DNA of 64,000 nt from Fonsecaea monophora (GCF_001642475.1 NW_019173969.1:62001-126000), one strand, 5' to 3'. Shown: positions 22,511 through 33,603, counted from the stretch's first letter. Notes: generated by a model not told the origin, from the letters alone. Translations and numbers: made by a program.

Positions 22511-23256
22511 ATGGGTAACGGAGCCAAGGCTGCCCAAAAAAGGGAGCGCAATACGAAAGATGCGAAGAAGGAACCGAACAGCCAGTTGAAGAAGGTATGT
22601 CTCGATTTGCTCGATTACTCAATTCCTGATCAGTGGTTCCTTGCTCTTGTTTTCCACGATTCGCCTCTTCAAACGTTGCCCACGCCAAAATTCGACAGGA
22701 GACTGTGTCTGTGACTTTGTGATGATGTGAGGAATGTCGATAAAAAAGCCGAATTTGCTGGTGGTTGGGACGAGGCCAAGTTCACTGTACGGCGGAACAC
22801 CTCCTTTCGTGGGGGTTTGACCGACTCCTCCACTGCGTCGTTGTGACGGTATACTGGTGGGAAAGAACATGAACTTGTGTTCTAGGGGAGTCTGACCTTG
22901 GCAGCCCTGCGGAATCCGGTCTCTCTGCCTCGATCCCTCGCCATAATACAAGGCCTTCCTGCAACGCTTTGCTGAAAGTCGTTCTTGGTTGTTGAAGACC
23001 ATGTACACGAACCCTTCCTAGTCGTGATGCCCACTTGCCATCCGCCTGTTATCCACATTGCACTAATCCGTGTTCTTACCCATCTGATTCAATCTGACTT
23101 GGCTTGCTGATGATGCTGACAACAATACAGAATGCAGCGGCGCAAACCATCAAATGCAAAATTTGCTTTGCCACATTCCAGAGCACCTCAGCACGCAAAG
23201 GCCTGGAAGATCACGCCTCGAACAAACACAGCAAGAAATATGAAGAGTGTTTCTAG
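22511..23256 (+). CDS. Small zf-met2-type (At2g23090-like) zinc-finger protein
   Basis: Function unknown; small conserved eukaryotic protein with a lysine-rich N-terminus and one C2H2-like finger. Exon 1 is 22511-22594 (MGNGAKAAQKRERNTKDAKK..., 28 codons) and exon 2 is 23131-23256 (41 codons). The join is phase 0 at GTATGT and ACAG, with a TGCTGAC branch 12-18 nt before the acceptor; product 69 residues. The N-terminus resembles the 4F5/SERF charged segment. The finger is CKICFATFQSTSARKGLEDHASNKH, with two cysteines and two histidines spaced for zinc. The 536-nt intron is by far the longest in the window for one of the shortest proteins. Identification is good because both halves match the same small-protein family and the frame is kept. 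Confidence 0.8.
22595..23130 (+). other. 536-nt intron of the small zinc-finger gene
   Basis: Bounded by GTATGT and ATACAG. It contains a C-box-like GTGATGA near 22718 but no CTGA D-box at a plausible distance, so no snoRNA is called. The minus strand is open for 129 codons here without recognisable homology. Confidence 0.6.
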
Positions 23257-24750
23257 CTGACACCATCAAATCAAACAGAGACTCGTTGTGAGAGACCGGT
23301 GATGGCAAGGCAGTGAATGGGACGCGCTTCGAGAAGTGACAGGTCGCAGATAGACAGTGAGAATCGCCGTTGGAAATGAGCACGAAGCGGAATGGGATGA
23401 AATGCAATGTGGCTTCCCGGCGATGCGACCAGACAAGGGCTGAGGAGAAGGGCTGACGCTGCGTTTGTTAGCGAGGGAGTTAGGGGCTGGGTTTGTGGTT
23501 ACATCTATTCGGCGTCACCGGTTCTGAACCGACCATAGGGAGAAGCACAAACGAATATCGTCGTGGCCTTGTTTACGTGTCTTGGACTTTTTCTTATCTC
23601 GTTAGGGACTCATCTGTTGTTGAAAGCTCCCAGATACCGCTTTGGCCGCAAACCACTTGCAACAGCGTTCTTTCAGGGGATAGATACTTGACAACCAGTG
23701 GCTGCGCAACGCCCAAAGCACTTCCGAAGCCGGGCTGAGGATGGATCTCTTCAATCGGCCATTGCGCCGAGAAGGAAGACAATAACACCTTTTTTTTGTG
23801 GCTGCCCCAATCTCGACATTGCAACACAACTGACATGTGGAAACGGACGAAGCATCAGCAATGCCGTTCTGTTATCTTTCTATCAACACGCGTTACGTTC
23901 TGCACAATGCCGTGGTCAGCTTCCTCTGACAGACGGAGACTTTGAAAGCGCTGTTCCTCGCAACACATACCTATGTACAGGTAGGTACACGCATACATCA
24001 TATATTATCGTTCGACATACGCTGGACCTCTCAAGTCAATTCCTCGGAGGATCAATGTTCTCAGGTATGTTTGGGCCCCAACTATTGAATACGAACCGAA
24101 GCATCACAGGCACAAGGACAAGCCAGCCAGCATGTGCTTGTGCATGTGACAATTTTTGATATACTCCCCTGTGGCACCTCCCCTCCAATGGTTAGTTCCC
24201 GTTGAGTTCTGACTTTGGCTTACGGCGGAGTTGAGCGTGCGTCCGTGACGTTTGTTGGTGGTCTCAGGTTTTATACGCTCTCTATTATGCAACGACAGCT
24301 GCATTCTCAAAGGCTAGTGGTACGTCCATATCTCGATACGCCCTGTGACTCGCCAACTCACTCACCCGGATCGATACCTCTCTACCTACATACCTAGGTG
24401 TCTGCATGAGATGTACTTATTTGTATGGCTCTGCTTTGACTTACTTGACTTGACCTGGACAAGGTTGGGGTTGGATTTATGTGACTATCTGACTATCAAC
24501 TAAACGAGGCGGTTTCGTACAAAGAGTACTTCGTGGAGATATATAGTTCAGAGTGATTTTCGCATTTGATCTCCTTGCGTTTCTTGCTGTCTGTCCACAT
24601 ATTGTACATAGCTAACAGAGTGAAAACTGCAAACTCCGGACGCGGGTCAAATAGTCAGGCCCCACGCATTGGTGACGCTGGTAACAGGCTCTGCAGCGTT
24701 CGCTTGTTGGAAGGAAGGCAGGTAACAGATTCAGAGCAAGCGCGATTGCG
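23257..24750. other. intergenic, about 1.5 kb, no gene seen
   Basis: Open frames are short and lack family resemblance. The region is less G+C-rich than the aminotransferase that follows and holds several CCTA/TAGG-rich stretches (about 23970-23990 and 24380-24400). No repeat or RNA gene is supported. Confidence 0.45.
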
Positions 24751-26283
24751 ATGAGCGGGAATCACCTGGACGAGAACAATGGTGTACTGGCGTCAGGGCC
24801 AGGACCAACCTCAAGCCTAAGGGAAGAAGGAGAGTCGGCGGCGCCGCCAGCACTGCTCCATCGCTCGCTACAGGCACGACCCTATCAAGTCACCAAGGCC
24901 AAGGGGCTGTATCTGACTCTGTCCGATGGGCGTACCATCATGGACGCCTGCGGCGGCGCCGCGGTAGCGTGCCTGGGCCACGGCAACGAGGAAGTCCAAC
25001 AAGCGGTCGCCCACCAGATGAGCACGGGCGTCAGCTACATCCACTCGCTGACCTACACTACCGACGCGGCCGAGGACCTGGCGCACCACCTCATCAACGG
25101 GCCCCAGGGCGCGGGCCGCTTCGGGCTCGAGCGCGTGTACCTGGTCAACTCGGGGAGCGAGGCCATGGACGCGGCGCTGAAGCTGGCGAGGCAGTACTTT
25201 TTCGAGCTGGCCCAGAAGAGCCCGACGTCGCCGACAACCCCGACGCCGGTCAGATCACACTTTGTGAGCAGGAAGCAGAGCTACCACGGCACCACGGTCG
25301 GGGCCATGAACGTGAGCAGCAACCTGCCCCGCAAGGTCCCGTACGCGTGTTTCCAGCTAGACAACTTCAGCTGGGTCACGCCCGCGTACACGTACCAGTA
25401 CTCGGACTGGCAACGGGGGGAGACCGAGACGGAGTTCGCACAGAGGCTGGTGGACGAGCTGGACGCGCATTTTGTCGCGATCGGGCCGGAGAAAGTCGTC
25501 GCCTTCGTCGCTGAGCCGCTCGTCGGCGCCACCAGTGGATGCACGCCCGCGCCCAGAGGCTACTTCAAGGGTGTCAGGCGCGTCTGCGACAAGTACGGCA
25601 TCCTCCTGATCTTGGACGAGGTCATGAGCGGCATGGGCCGTACGGGGACCTTGTTCGCCTTTGAGCAGGAGGACGTGGTGCCGGACCTGGTCACCGTGGG
25701 CAAGGGCCTCGGCGGCGGCTACGCTCCCGTCGCGGGCGTCCTCATCCACAAGAAGGTCGTCGACGTCCTCCGCGCCGGCTCCAGCAGCTTCAACCACGGC
25801 CACACCTACCAGGCCCACCCGGTCGGCTGTGCCGCCGCGCTGGCCGTGCAGAAGATCCTGCGCCGCGACGGACTCGTCGAGAATGTCGCCCGCCTGCACG
25901 GATTCCTGCACCCGCTCCTCGTCGACACGTTCGCCCCGGCAAAGTACGTCGGCGACATCCGCGGCCGCGGCCTGTTCTGGGGCATCGAGTTCGTCCGCGA
26001 CAAGAGCACGCGCGAGTCCTTCCCGCCTCGGCTCTCCTTCGGCACTCGCTTCCAGTCCGCCGTCTTTGACCTGGGCGTCGCCGTGTATCCGGGCTCGAGC
26101 ACCGTCGACGGCAAGAAGGGCGACCATGCCATCCTCAGCCCGCCGTACAACGTGACGGAGGACGAGTTGCGGAAAATCGTCGCGGTCATGAAGACGGCGT
26201 ATGACCGGCTGGAGAAGGAAGTGGATGCTGAGTCCTGGGTTGAGGACGACAAGGCCGCGAATGGATATGCAAAGGCATATTGA
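24751..26283 (+). CDS. Class-III (omega-type) PLP aminotransferase
   Basis: Transfers amino groups between an amine or omega-amino acid and a keto acid using pyridoxal phosphate; the exact substrate is unknown. Single exon, 510 residues, within the family range plus a 35-residue unstructured N-terminus. Motifs in order: VYLVNSGSEAMDAALKLAR (phosphate binding), SYHGTTVGAM, FVAEPLVGATSGC, the cofactor aspartate in LILDEVMSGMGRTG, and the Schiff-base lysine K318 in TVGKGLGGGYAPVAG, then FNHGHTYQAHP and GLFWGIEFVRD. No mitochondrial presequence is evident. The gene is intronless and clearly richer in G/C at third positions than its neighbours, so the minus strand is also open over long stretches. 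That composition fits recent acquisition or strong codon bias. It resembles bacterial and fungal aminotransferases of unclear pathway. Confidence 0.9.
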   Translation: MSGNHLDENNGVLASGPGPTSSLREEGESAAPPALLHRSLQARPYQVTKAKGLYLTLSDGRTIMDACGGAAVACLGHGNEEVQQAVAHQMSTGVSYIHSLTYTTDAAEDLAHHLINGPQGAGRFGLERVYLVNSGSEAMDAALKLARQYFFELAQKSPTSPTTPTPVRSHFVSRKQSYHGTTVGAMNVSSNLPRKVPYACFQLDNFSWVTPAYTYQYSDWQRGETETEFAQRLVDELDAHFVAIGPEKVVAFVAEPLVGATSGCTPAPRGYFKGVRRVCDKYGILLILDEVMSGMGRTGTLFAFEQEDVVPDLVTVGKGLGGGYAPVAGVLIHKKVVDVLRAGSSSFNHGHTYQAHPVGCAAALAVQKILRRDGLVENVARLHGFLHPLLVDTFAPAKYVGDIRGRGLFWGIEFVRDKSTRESFPPRLSFGTRFQSAVFDLGVAVYPGSSTVDGKKGDHAILSPPYNVTEDELRKIVAVMKTAYDRLEKEVDAESWVEDDKAANGYAKAY

Positions 26284-26682
26284 ACTTCGAAGATAAACAA
26301 ACAAAACTCGAGCGGGGTTTTCAACAATTAGAAGTTTGTCTTTCGAAGTATTACTATTACCCTGCGCTGCTGGCTTTCACCACAAGGTCCATCATCTCAC
26401 TCATTCTTCCGAGCTCGAAAGGAGAAACTCCTCGATAATGTCAGGCCGTGCGATTTCATAAATCCCAGCCCCATTTTCTTGTCTTTAGTGCATCATTCTC
26501 CTGAAAATGCAAGTCATCGTAAAACTCATAGAACCCACCCTCTTGCAGGAATGCTACCTGATAAAACTCCAAAAGGTCGGACCATTGATCCCTGGAAACC
26601 AATTCTTCGTAATGCATGCCATAGAATGATAAACCCCCCCCCCATTCGAGCACCCTAACAACCCAAAGAATTTTCGCATCCT
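26284..26682. other. intergenic between convergent genes
   Basis: About 400 bp of 3' flank from the aminotransferase and the next minus-strand gene. It contains a homopolymer C run near 26635-26643. No gene supported. Confidence 0.5.
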
Positions 26683-27587
26683 CTATCGCACTGTTACTTC
26701 CGCATTACCCCTACTCTGTGGCCGCTGAATATCTCCGAGCTCATTACCGGTCCCGCTTTGACCCCGTTTCCGTCCCGGGAGGAAATGGAAGTGGTGTTTG
26801 CCTTCCTCCTTGTTGGTCCCATTCGTGGTAATGGTTTCACCGTTGGAGTCGCCAAACCGGGACAGGAAACTCTTCTTCTTGGGCTCTTGTGGTTTGCTCG
26901 CTTCCTCATTCAATTTTACTTCCTCAAAGATCGGAGCCTCTGCGGTGGAGGGTCTCTCAAATGTAGTGCTGCTTAGTGTCGAGCGCGTGGGGAAGCGGGT
27001 CGCCGGTCGCGAGTCTAGAGACGTGCGCGAAGTGAAGCTGTCGGCTTGAAGAATTGGGGAGCGGCCAGAAATATCCTGCGAAATCAGTCAGGCTGCTGTC
27101 AAGTTTATGTCAGGGTTGTAACCTACAAAAGATCTTCGGTATGACTCGAAAGATTCGCGAGAGATTGTGAACGCCTCGTTATCGTTGAAACACTGGCGAT
27201 GGTTGGCGTTTGCAGAGGTCGGCGATTTGGCCCAAAAGGATGGTTTCTCAGTGGGCGAAGGCTGTTGCACAGTCAGCTCCTGTATTGTGATTTAACTCAT
27301 TGGCATCTCATACCGGGAGATATTCACCGCTGTCGTTAACGGCTGTTCGTCGTTAGTTTCGGCACAACGTTTAATCTGGTGGGGGATGGGAAACGTCGCA
27401 TACAACTCAATTTGAACTCGTTGGGCTCGACCGTCTTTTCCTTGATTCCCAGTGCTAATGATGGCTTGTCTCTGCTGTAAGGACTCTTGACATTGCCGTC
27501 AAAGGAATTGGGGCGAATGTTCTCGTCATTGGTCTCAATGGGCGCAGTCGGGCGCTTCGAGGTGAAGGGCATGCGGAAGGGAGGCAT
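26683..27587 (-). CDS. Conserved fungal protein of unknown function, four exons
   Basis: I recognise the pattern of an uncharacterised Pezizomycotina family but no function. Exons: 27587-27404, 27342-27314, 27261-27127 and 27075-26683, with introns of 61, 52 and 51 nt; the second has a GCTGAC branch before CAACAG. The join gives 246 residues without a stop. Landmarks: MPPFRMPFTSKRPTAPIETN at the start, SLALGIKEKTVEPNEFKLS, then VNDSGEYLPPSPTEKPSFW, then FTISRESFESYRRSFDISGRSP, and near the end KKKSFLSRFGDS and a basic LPGRKRGQSGTGNELGDIQ. It is Ser/Pro-rich and largely disordered, with several possible phosphorylation sites. No membrane segment or signal peptide. The tiny 29-nt second exon was chosen because it alone keeps the conserved block in frame. 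Confidence 0.75.
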
Positions 27588-29360
27588 GTTGAAGGACCAG
27601 GATTGTGTATGTGTCGTGAAAAGTCTACTGCAAAAAAAAAAAAGGAATCGGTACGTGAGGGGATGGAATGCTTTATGTTATCACAGAGAAAATGTCGGGA
27701 GACAAGATGTATGAGAGGAAGAGGTGCGTACAAAAGAGATCATTGTCACGAGTGCCGGTAGTATTGTTGTGGGTTGTGCCGCGGGCAGTGTTTAAAGAAA
27801 TGCTGACCCCAAGAGCCAACAACCGGGTCCGAAGACGGGCAACAAAACAGTAAGGGTAACACCACGGCCAGCACCTGGGCAGTACGGAAAGGTGCCGGAA
27901 ACCCGGGAAGGGTTTCTTGCCTTCCATGGGCCCTGAAGGCATCTAGTAGGGTCCTGTAGGCAAAGTTACGCCACTGGAGCTGGGCATTGCTCAAGTGTCA
28001 TTGGGCATCGTTTGGCGCCGATCATTAACCGGAGTAAGGGCCCCCCTCCCTGCGTAGGCCCTCAATCCAATGGGCATCCCCCGCACCCAATGGGCGATGC
28101 ACCTGGCAGCTTTGTCAACTCCAGTCATCCACCCTGCATAGGCTTGTCGCATCGCACACCATAGATAGCATCTCAGCTTGTGTTTCGCCCATCACGTCCT
28201 TGAAGCAGTATTGGGTCTTATGCTTTGCATGCAGGTACAATAGAGGGCGCGAAAATTTTCTCATCAATGACAATGGATTTCTTTCTTACTGAAATCGAAC
28301 TGGGTCAAGCCAAGCATAACTTTGATGATTCATCTCAGTAACTGTTTACCATTTAGGTACCACCCAGAGCACCCGGCATCAACGTCTACGTACAACGATG
28401 TCGATGAAGGGATCCTCCTCCACACTTTGCCATTCCTCAGCGAATCGTATGACGTCGATGAACAAGTCTCTGCCTTGAAAACTTGGAGAAATGCCCAAGT
28501 TCGGATGACGGCATGACGACTATTATCTGATCGCCCCTCGGCAAGCCGTATCAGCCTAGTGAGCCTCAGCCTCATTTCTGTTCCCCATTCATCATTTGCT
28601 CTGTGTGGCTTTGGTCTCCTGGTCAATACTGTATCACAGCAGGGTACCTGCGTCTCGACATGCACGCCATTGTGCAGATTGCCGTCCCCAGTACTCCTCT
28701 ATACCTTGCGTTGCCGTGTCGCCGCGATGTCTTCATGTGATCTGTTTCCTGGTGACTATGGGAAGGGAAAGCTGTGGCAATCATGCAAGACGAGCGCTTC
28801 GTGCGTGTGATGCGGTCACAACTTCACAGGAGGAGGGTCTTCACAAATGAGCGTGTGAATACAATCAGACCATTGCATGACCAAGGCGGATGAATGCATG
28901 TTCATACTGGTGGGTAGAGGGATGGTGAGTTTGATCTGTCCAATTCTTTCGCGCCACACAGTCCAGGTCTTTATTTGTTGAAAGACGGTCAGCGAACTTT
29001 TCAATATCTGGTCGACTGCACCCTTACCCTTTTCCTTCTCTCTCCTTCGATGCTACTAGTGGAAACTGCACATCGCAGATGGCCGCTGCTCGGTTTCGTG
29101 CACGGCTGGAGCAAGTGCTGCTGACTTCCTGCGTCACAACTACCACTGCGACCACAAAGTCCAAAGCACCTGGCACGTCAACACTAACATTCCCCTTGCC
29201 TCGAGTTTTCCTTCGAGCCATCATTAGCAGTTCGGCCGACCACATCGCAAACTGCTCTATCATTTCATTGGTGCTGGTCTCCATTGCTCTTCAGAAATGG
29301 GGTTCTTCCTTTTCATCCTTCCTCGCCTTTAGCATTCCTACCATACCGTTCTCCGGCAAC
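27588..29360. other. intergenic, about 1.8 kb, with CCAAT-type boxes
   Basis: Promoter space for the two divergent genes of unknown function at either side. Three CCAAT/ATTGG boxes in the shared context CAATGGGC stand at 28000-28004, 28067-28071 and 28087-28091. A poly(A) run of about 12 lies near 27630. No coding frame could be supported. Confidence 0.45.
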
Positions 29361-30959
29361 ATGCTCGACCCCGTTCCGGAGGGCGCTGTTTTCTTCTTGG
29401 AGTGGCCAATGTGGGCCCGGTTAGCCCTTGTAAGAACGAACACGCGACATATCGAGGGACTTGGCTGACTCTTGTGCCAGATCTTAGGTGGTTTGCTTGT
29501 GCGTACCCTCGACTCCGTTTGAAATCCTGCTGACTTCTTTAGACGATCATCCTTACTACCGCCTTCGTTGTCAAGTTGAGAAATTGGGCACGGGACAGAT
29601 CTCTGGAAAGAAGAGCACTAGAAGAACAGGCCGAACGAGGAGAGATGACATTGGTCAACTGCTTGGACGAAGATATACCTTTTGGCATCCGCGCGTTGAT
29701 CGAAGATCCGGAGGTCGAAGGTGTATGGAACGCTCAAACGGCAACTTCTTTACATTTCCATCCAGCCAGGCCCTCCTCTTCCTCGCAGTTGGCAATCAAA
29801 CCTATTCGATGTTCGTCGATCTCTTCCACCTCGATATGCGATTCCACGGATTTAGGACTGACGCCACCGGACGGTGAGAGAAGTCACAATTGCCGCTACC
29901 TTTCACTGACGCTCAATAGTCCTTACACCGCTCACGGACACCACAGCAGTTGCCGATACGTCAGCTGAATCTTCCTCTTCGAAGAAAGGAAAGACTATTG
30001 TCATAAGCTACAATGGCCCATATCTCCGCGCGGAAGCTGCCGACGTCGTGCCAGGTCTGGCAATTTCCGAGTTTGTCCTCAACGCGGACTTGACTGATAA
30101 TGGTTACGCAGATGTTGTTTCTTCCATGATAAAGGACGAAACGAGTCCTCTATCCTCCAAATTGCAGCTTCGTCCCATTACCAACCTACCGTCACCAGGA
30201 ACGCGGAAAGTTGTCATTGGTAATAGGCAGAGAAACATTCAGGGACACCAGAGGCCTGAAGTTCGGTCTGATCTCAACCCTCTCGAGCGCATGGAAGCCC
30301 ATAGGCGCTTCCACGCTGCCGAAAGTGGACAACTCCTCCCCAGGAACCGCCGGCATACTGACATGGCTCTGACGCCAGCGTTGGCTTCGTCTCTTTCAGA
30401 TAGCGAGGACAGTGATGACTCAGCGTCCCGTACTCTATCATGGCCGGCTCGAAACGGCAGTCTGAATCTCGGCAAGCAGTTTTCTCGCAGGGCGAAAAGG
30501 ATGGAAGGACCGAGGCCGGTGCCCTTCTGCGCGTTCGTCGATGCCTTGCCCACCGCAAAACCCCCTCCTTCGGCATGGACGGATAAGACCCAGGCCAGAG
30601 TCGACGCAAAAATCCTCCCTTCCGCGAAAACCAGTGAGACCGCATCCAACACGTCTCGGCATACTCCGAGCTCTTCTAGAAGTTCGACATCTGCGACAGC
30701 AACGACATCACCCACGGATTCGCTCTCGATTGCGAATACTCGATCACGGAAAATCAATGATGGATTTGAAGTACTACCTGCCGGCACACTGGAGAAGGGA
30801 CCAAAGGTCAAGGATTTTGGAACTCGACATGAGGACTTGGACATGAGGAAGAAGCCTAAGAAGCTGAAGAAACGGCCACACTCGGATTCTGGAAGTCGTC
30901 GAAGTTCGACAGAAAGTGGGAGACGCAGTAGTGACACCTTCCGTTTGCCAATTTTCTGA
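29361..30959 (+). CDS. Single-pass membrane protein of unknown function, three exons
   Basis: No assigned function. Exons 29361-29429, 29543-29873 and 29920-30959; introns of 113 nt (GTAAGA...TTTAG) and 46 nt (GTGAGA, CTGAC branch, ATAG). Product 479 residues. It starts MLDPVPEGAVFFLEWPMW, then a hydrophobic segment crosses the exon junction (about residues 18-36, ARLALTIILTTAFVV) and is followed by KLRNWARDRSLERRALEEQAERG. A conserved-looking block CLDEDIPFGIRALIEDPEVEGVWN follows. The rest is Ser/Thr/Pro-rich and ends with a basic tail (MRKKPKKLKKRPHSDS) and Arg-Ser repeats. The topology suggests a short lumenal N-terminus and a long cytosolic tail. The frame is open upstream, but the chosen ATG gives the compact start seen in related fungal proteins. 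Confidence 0.72.
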
Positions 30960-31268
30960 GTTTGTGGGACTTTGCAAGCCGTGTTGGAATAGGGTTCTTA
31001 TAGCTTTGGATCTGCATGGTTTTACGAGGCTATCCGTTCGTTGCTCAGTGGCAATCCCGTCCGCAGTGGACGTTCGTTGGCATACCTCGATTGTCTTGGG
31101 AAATGGTTGTCCGACATGGCTTAAGCACAACACACGAGGCTCCCATAGAGCAAGCACTGACCTATCATTGTTTGTCCACCGTAATGACAATAATGATCAT
31201 GCCTTCACAGAGGTTCGCTGTCGCGAATGATCGTCTATCTATAATTGCCCGCAAAAGCGTCCACCAAT
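30960..31268. other. intergenic between convergent genes
   Basis: 309 bp of 3' flank from the membrane protein and RIX7. Nothing else recognised. Confidence 0.5.
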
Positions 31269-33603
31269 CTATTTCCGCCAGTTTTTACGGAGAGCTTCAA
31301 ATCTTCTTATGTCCTCTACGCCAACACTCCGCCTCACTTCGGTTTTCGCATGCAGGAAGTCCTCTGTGATTATAGTGTTGGGCCCCCCCGAGGATTTGAT
31401 ACGGCGCACGGCGGCCAAGCCAGCCCTTCTCAACAAGGACTCCAGGTCTGCACCGCTGAACCCGTCACATTCTCTAGCAATAGTTGCCAATGATTCGTCA
31501 AACATCAAGCCGTTGACCTTCTTGCACAGGGTCCTCAGGATCTCCACCCGTCCCTCGGCGTCAGGCAGGCCCACGTACAAGAACATGTCCAATCTCCCCG
31601 GTCGGAGCATGGCCGGGTCGATGATGTCGGGCCGGTTCGTGGCTGCGATGAAGTAGATGCCCTCGCGGGAGTGGCCGACGCCGTCGAGCTCGGCGAGCAA
31701 GGTGTTGACGACGCGGGCCGAGGCCTCGGAGCCGCCGCCCACGCCGCCGTCGCGCGTGGGGACCAGGGCGTCGAGTTCGTCGAAGAAGACGATGACGGGG
31801 ACGCTCGAGCGCGCGCGCGTGAAGACCTGGCGCACGGCCCGCTCCGACTCGCCGAGGTACTTGTTCAAGAGCTCGGGGCCCTTGACGCTGATGAAGTTGG
31901 CGTGGCTGGCGTTGGCGCAGGCCTTGGCCAGCAGCGTCTTCCCGCAACCCGGCGGACCCCAGAGGAGGGTACCCGACCAGGCGGGGAGGCCCAGGTTGGT
32001 GTAGACGGCCGGGTCGAGGATGGGGGAAATCACCGTCTCGTTCAGCTCCCTGATATGGTCGTCCAGGGCGCCGATGGACGAGAATGTCGTCGAGGGGATC
32101 GTGGCGAACCCTTCTCTCAAGGCAGAGGGCTGGATCTTCGGGAGCGCGGCCAGAAAGTCCTCAAAAGTGACGAGGAGGGTTTCGTCGGCCTCGGACGATG
32201 ATGATTGGCCTTTGATATACTTGACAAGTCGGCGGAGGGATTTGATGCTCTCTGCATCGGGATGCTTGTCGAGGTGGTTGTCACCGTCACCGTCGCCGTC
32301 CACGTCCATGATGTACTTGTCAGAGTTTGCCTGGAGGACGTCTAGATAGCGCTCCATGGCCGTCGCCGAAGCTGTCAGTACAAGGTCATTCAAGTCGGCG
32401 CCGACAAATCCCGGTGTGCGTTTGGCAAGGACGTCGAGGTCAACGTTATCGGCCATCTTCATGCCCTTGGTCAAAGCCTCGAGAATTCTTGCGCGGTCAG
32501 GCTCGGTGGGTACTCTCATATTGATCTCTTTGTCGAAGCGGCCTCCTCTTCGCAGAGCTGCGTCGAGCGTATCCAATCGGTTCGTCGCGGCCAGGACGAT
32601 CACTGGTTTGCCATCCGTCTTCTCCAGCGTCAGATCGTCCATGCAGACGGACAGCTGCGCGACAATTCGTTTCTCCATCTCCCGTTGGGCGGTCTCTCGT
32701 TTTTGAGCAATGGCATCAATTTCGTCAATGAACAGTAAGCAGGGGGCACAACTCTTTGCTTCATCAAAGAGGTCTCTCAGAGCTTTCTCACTTTCACCCG
32801 ACATGCCAGACACGATGCTGGTGGCCGAAACGGAAATGAAATTCACCCCGAGCTCTGCGGCCAATGCGTTGGCTATCATCGTCTTACCACACCCTGGGGG
32901 TCCGTGCAAGAGGATGCCGCGAGGTGGTTGCACCTTGTTAGAGGCATAAATCTCCGGTTTACTCATGGGGATAACGAGTAGTCGTCTCAGTTCCTGGATC
33001 ACCGGGGTCACACCGCCCAAGGACTCCAGCGAGACGTGTGTCGGTGGTGATCTGTCGACCGAGACATTGGCAGCTCGACGCTTCTTAGGGCGGGGTTCGC
33101 CATTCGTGAGGCGTTGCGCAGTGGCGAGTTGAGGGGATTCCATAGTGGGAGTCGATGCTGGCTTCGTCGTAGAGGCAACTGGCACAATCGAGGTTGACCA
33201 GGCACTGACGATGCTCTTGTTCAATTTATTTGACAAAGGTTTGTGTGTCTGCCGCGGCTCTTCCTCTTCAACGGCCACGAAGTCTTCGGAACCAGATTCT
33301 TGATCCTGCTGGATGGTTTCGAGCACTCGCTGGATGCTGTCCTCGAGTAATTTTTTCGGTCTCCGGTTCAGGCTTGAATTAGACGCTCGGATCTCGTCGT
33401 ATACGACAGCGAAGGACAAGGAGGTACTCTGAGCGTCTCCGTACTGCGCACGATCATCAATGATTTTGCGGACAACTTGATAAACCTGCCGACACCATGG
33501 TGAGCACAAAATTTCGGCGTGTAAAAATGGAGGGACAGCCCCAGCATACCTCTCTATCCAATCCCTGGCCTAATGTTTGACGACGTCGACCTGCTCGAGC
33601 CAT
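31269..33603 (-). CDS. rix7: Ribosome-biogenesis AAA ATPase Rix7 (NVL)
   Basis: Type II AAA ATPase that extracts Nsa1 from pre-60S particles in the nucleolus. Exon 1 is 33603-33550 (18 codons, MARAGRRRQTLGQGLDRE), exon 2 is 33485-31269; the 64-nt intron starts GTATGC and ends GGCAG. Product 756 residues. An N-terminal nucleolin-binding-type helical domain (YQVVRKIIDDRAQYG) is followed by an acidic linker and a basic KKRR signal. D1 carries Walker A GPPGCGKT and Walker B LLFIDEIDAI; D2 carries a second GPPGCGKT and VIVFFDELDAL, with sensor ATNR and the arginine region RPGRLD. The internal first-exon match confirms the start. DNA for the D2 domain (about 31650-32000) is strikingly G+C-rich compared with the rest of the gene. 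Confidence 0.95.

Noticed and set aside
22712..22850. C/D-box snoRNA in the long intron
   Set aside because: A GTGATGA box is present near 22718, but no CTGA D-box follows at a normal distance and no terminal stem is seen.
22619..23008. 129-codon minus-strand open frame within the 536-nt intron
   Set aside because: No recognised family and no supporting promoter or splice signals; kept only as a note on the intron.
25357..26304. 315-codon minus-strand open frame opposite the aminotransferase
   Set aside because: Caused by G+C-rich codons on the plus strand; no family resemblance, and the plus-strand protein has full PLP motifs.
30239..30937. 232-codon minus-strand open frame opposite the membrane-protein gene
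   Set aside because: Mirror of Ser/Arg-rich codons; no homology and no splice or start context.
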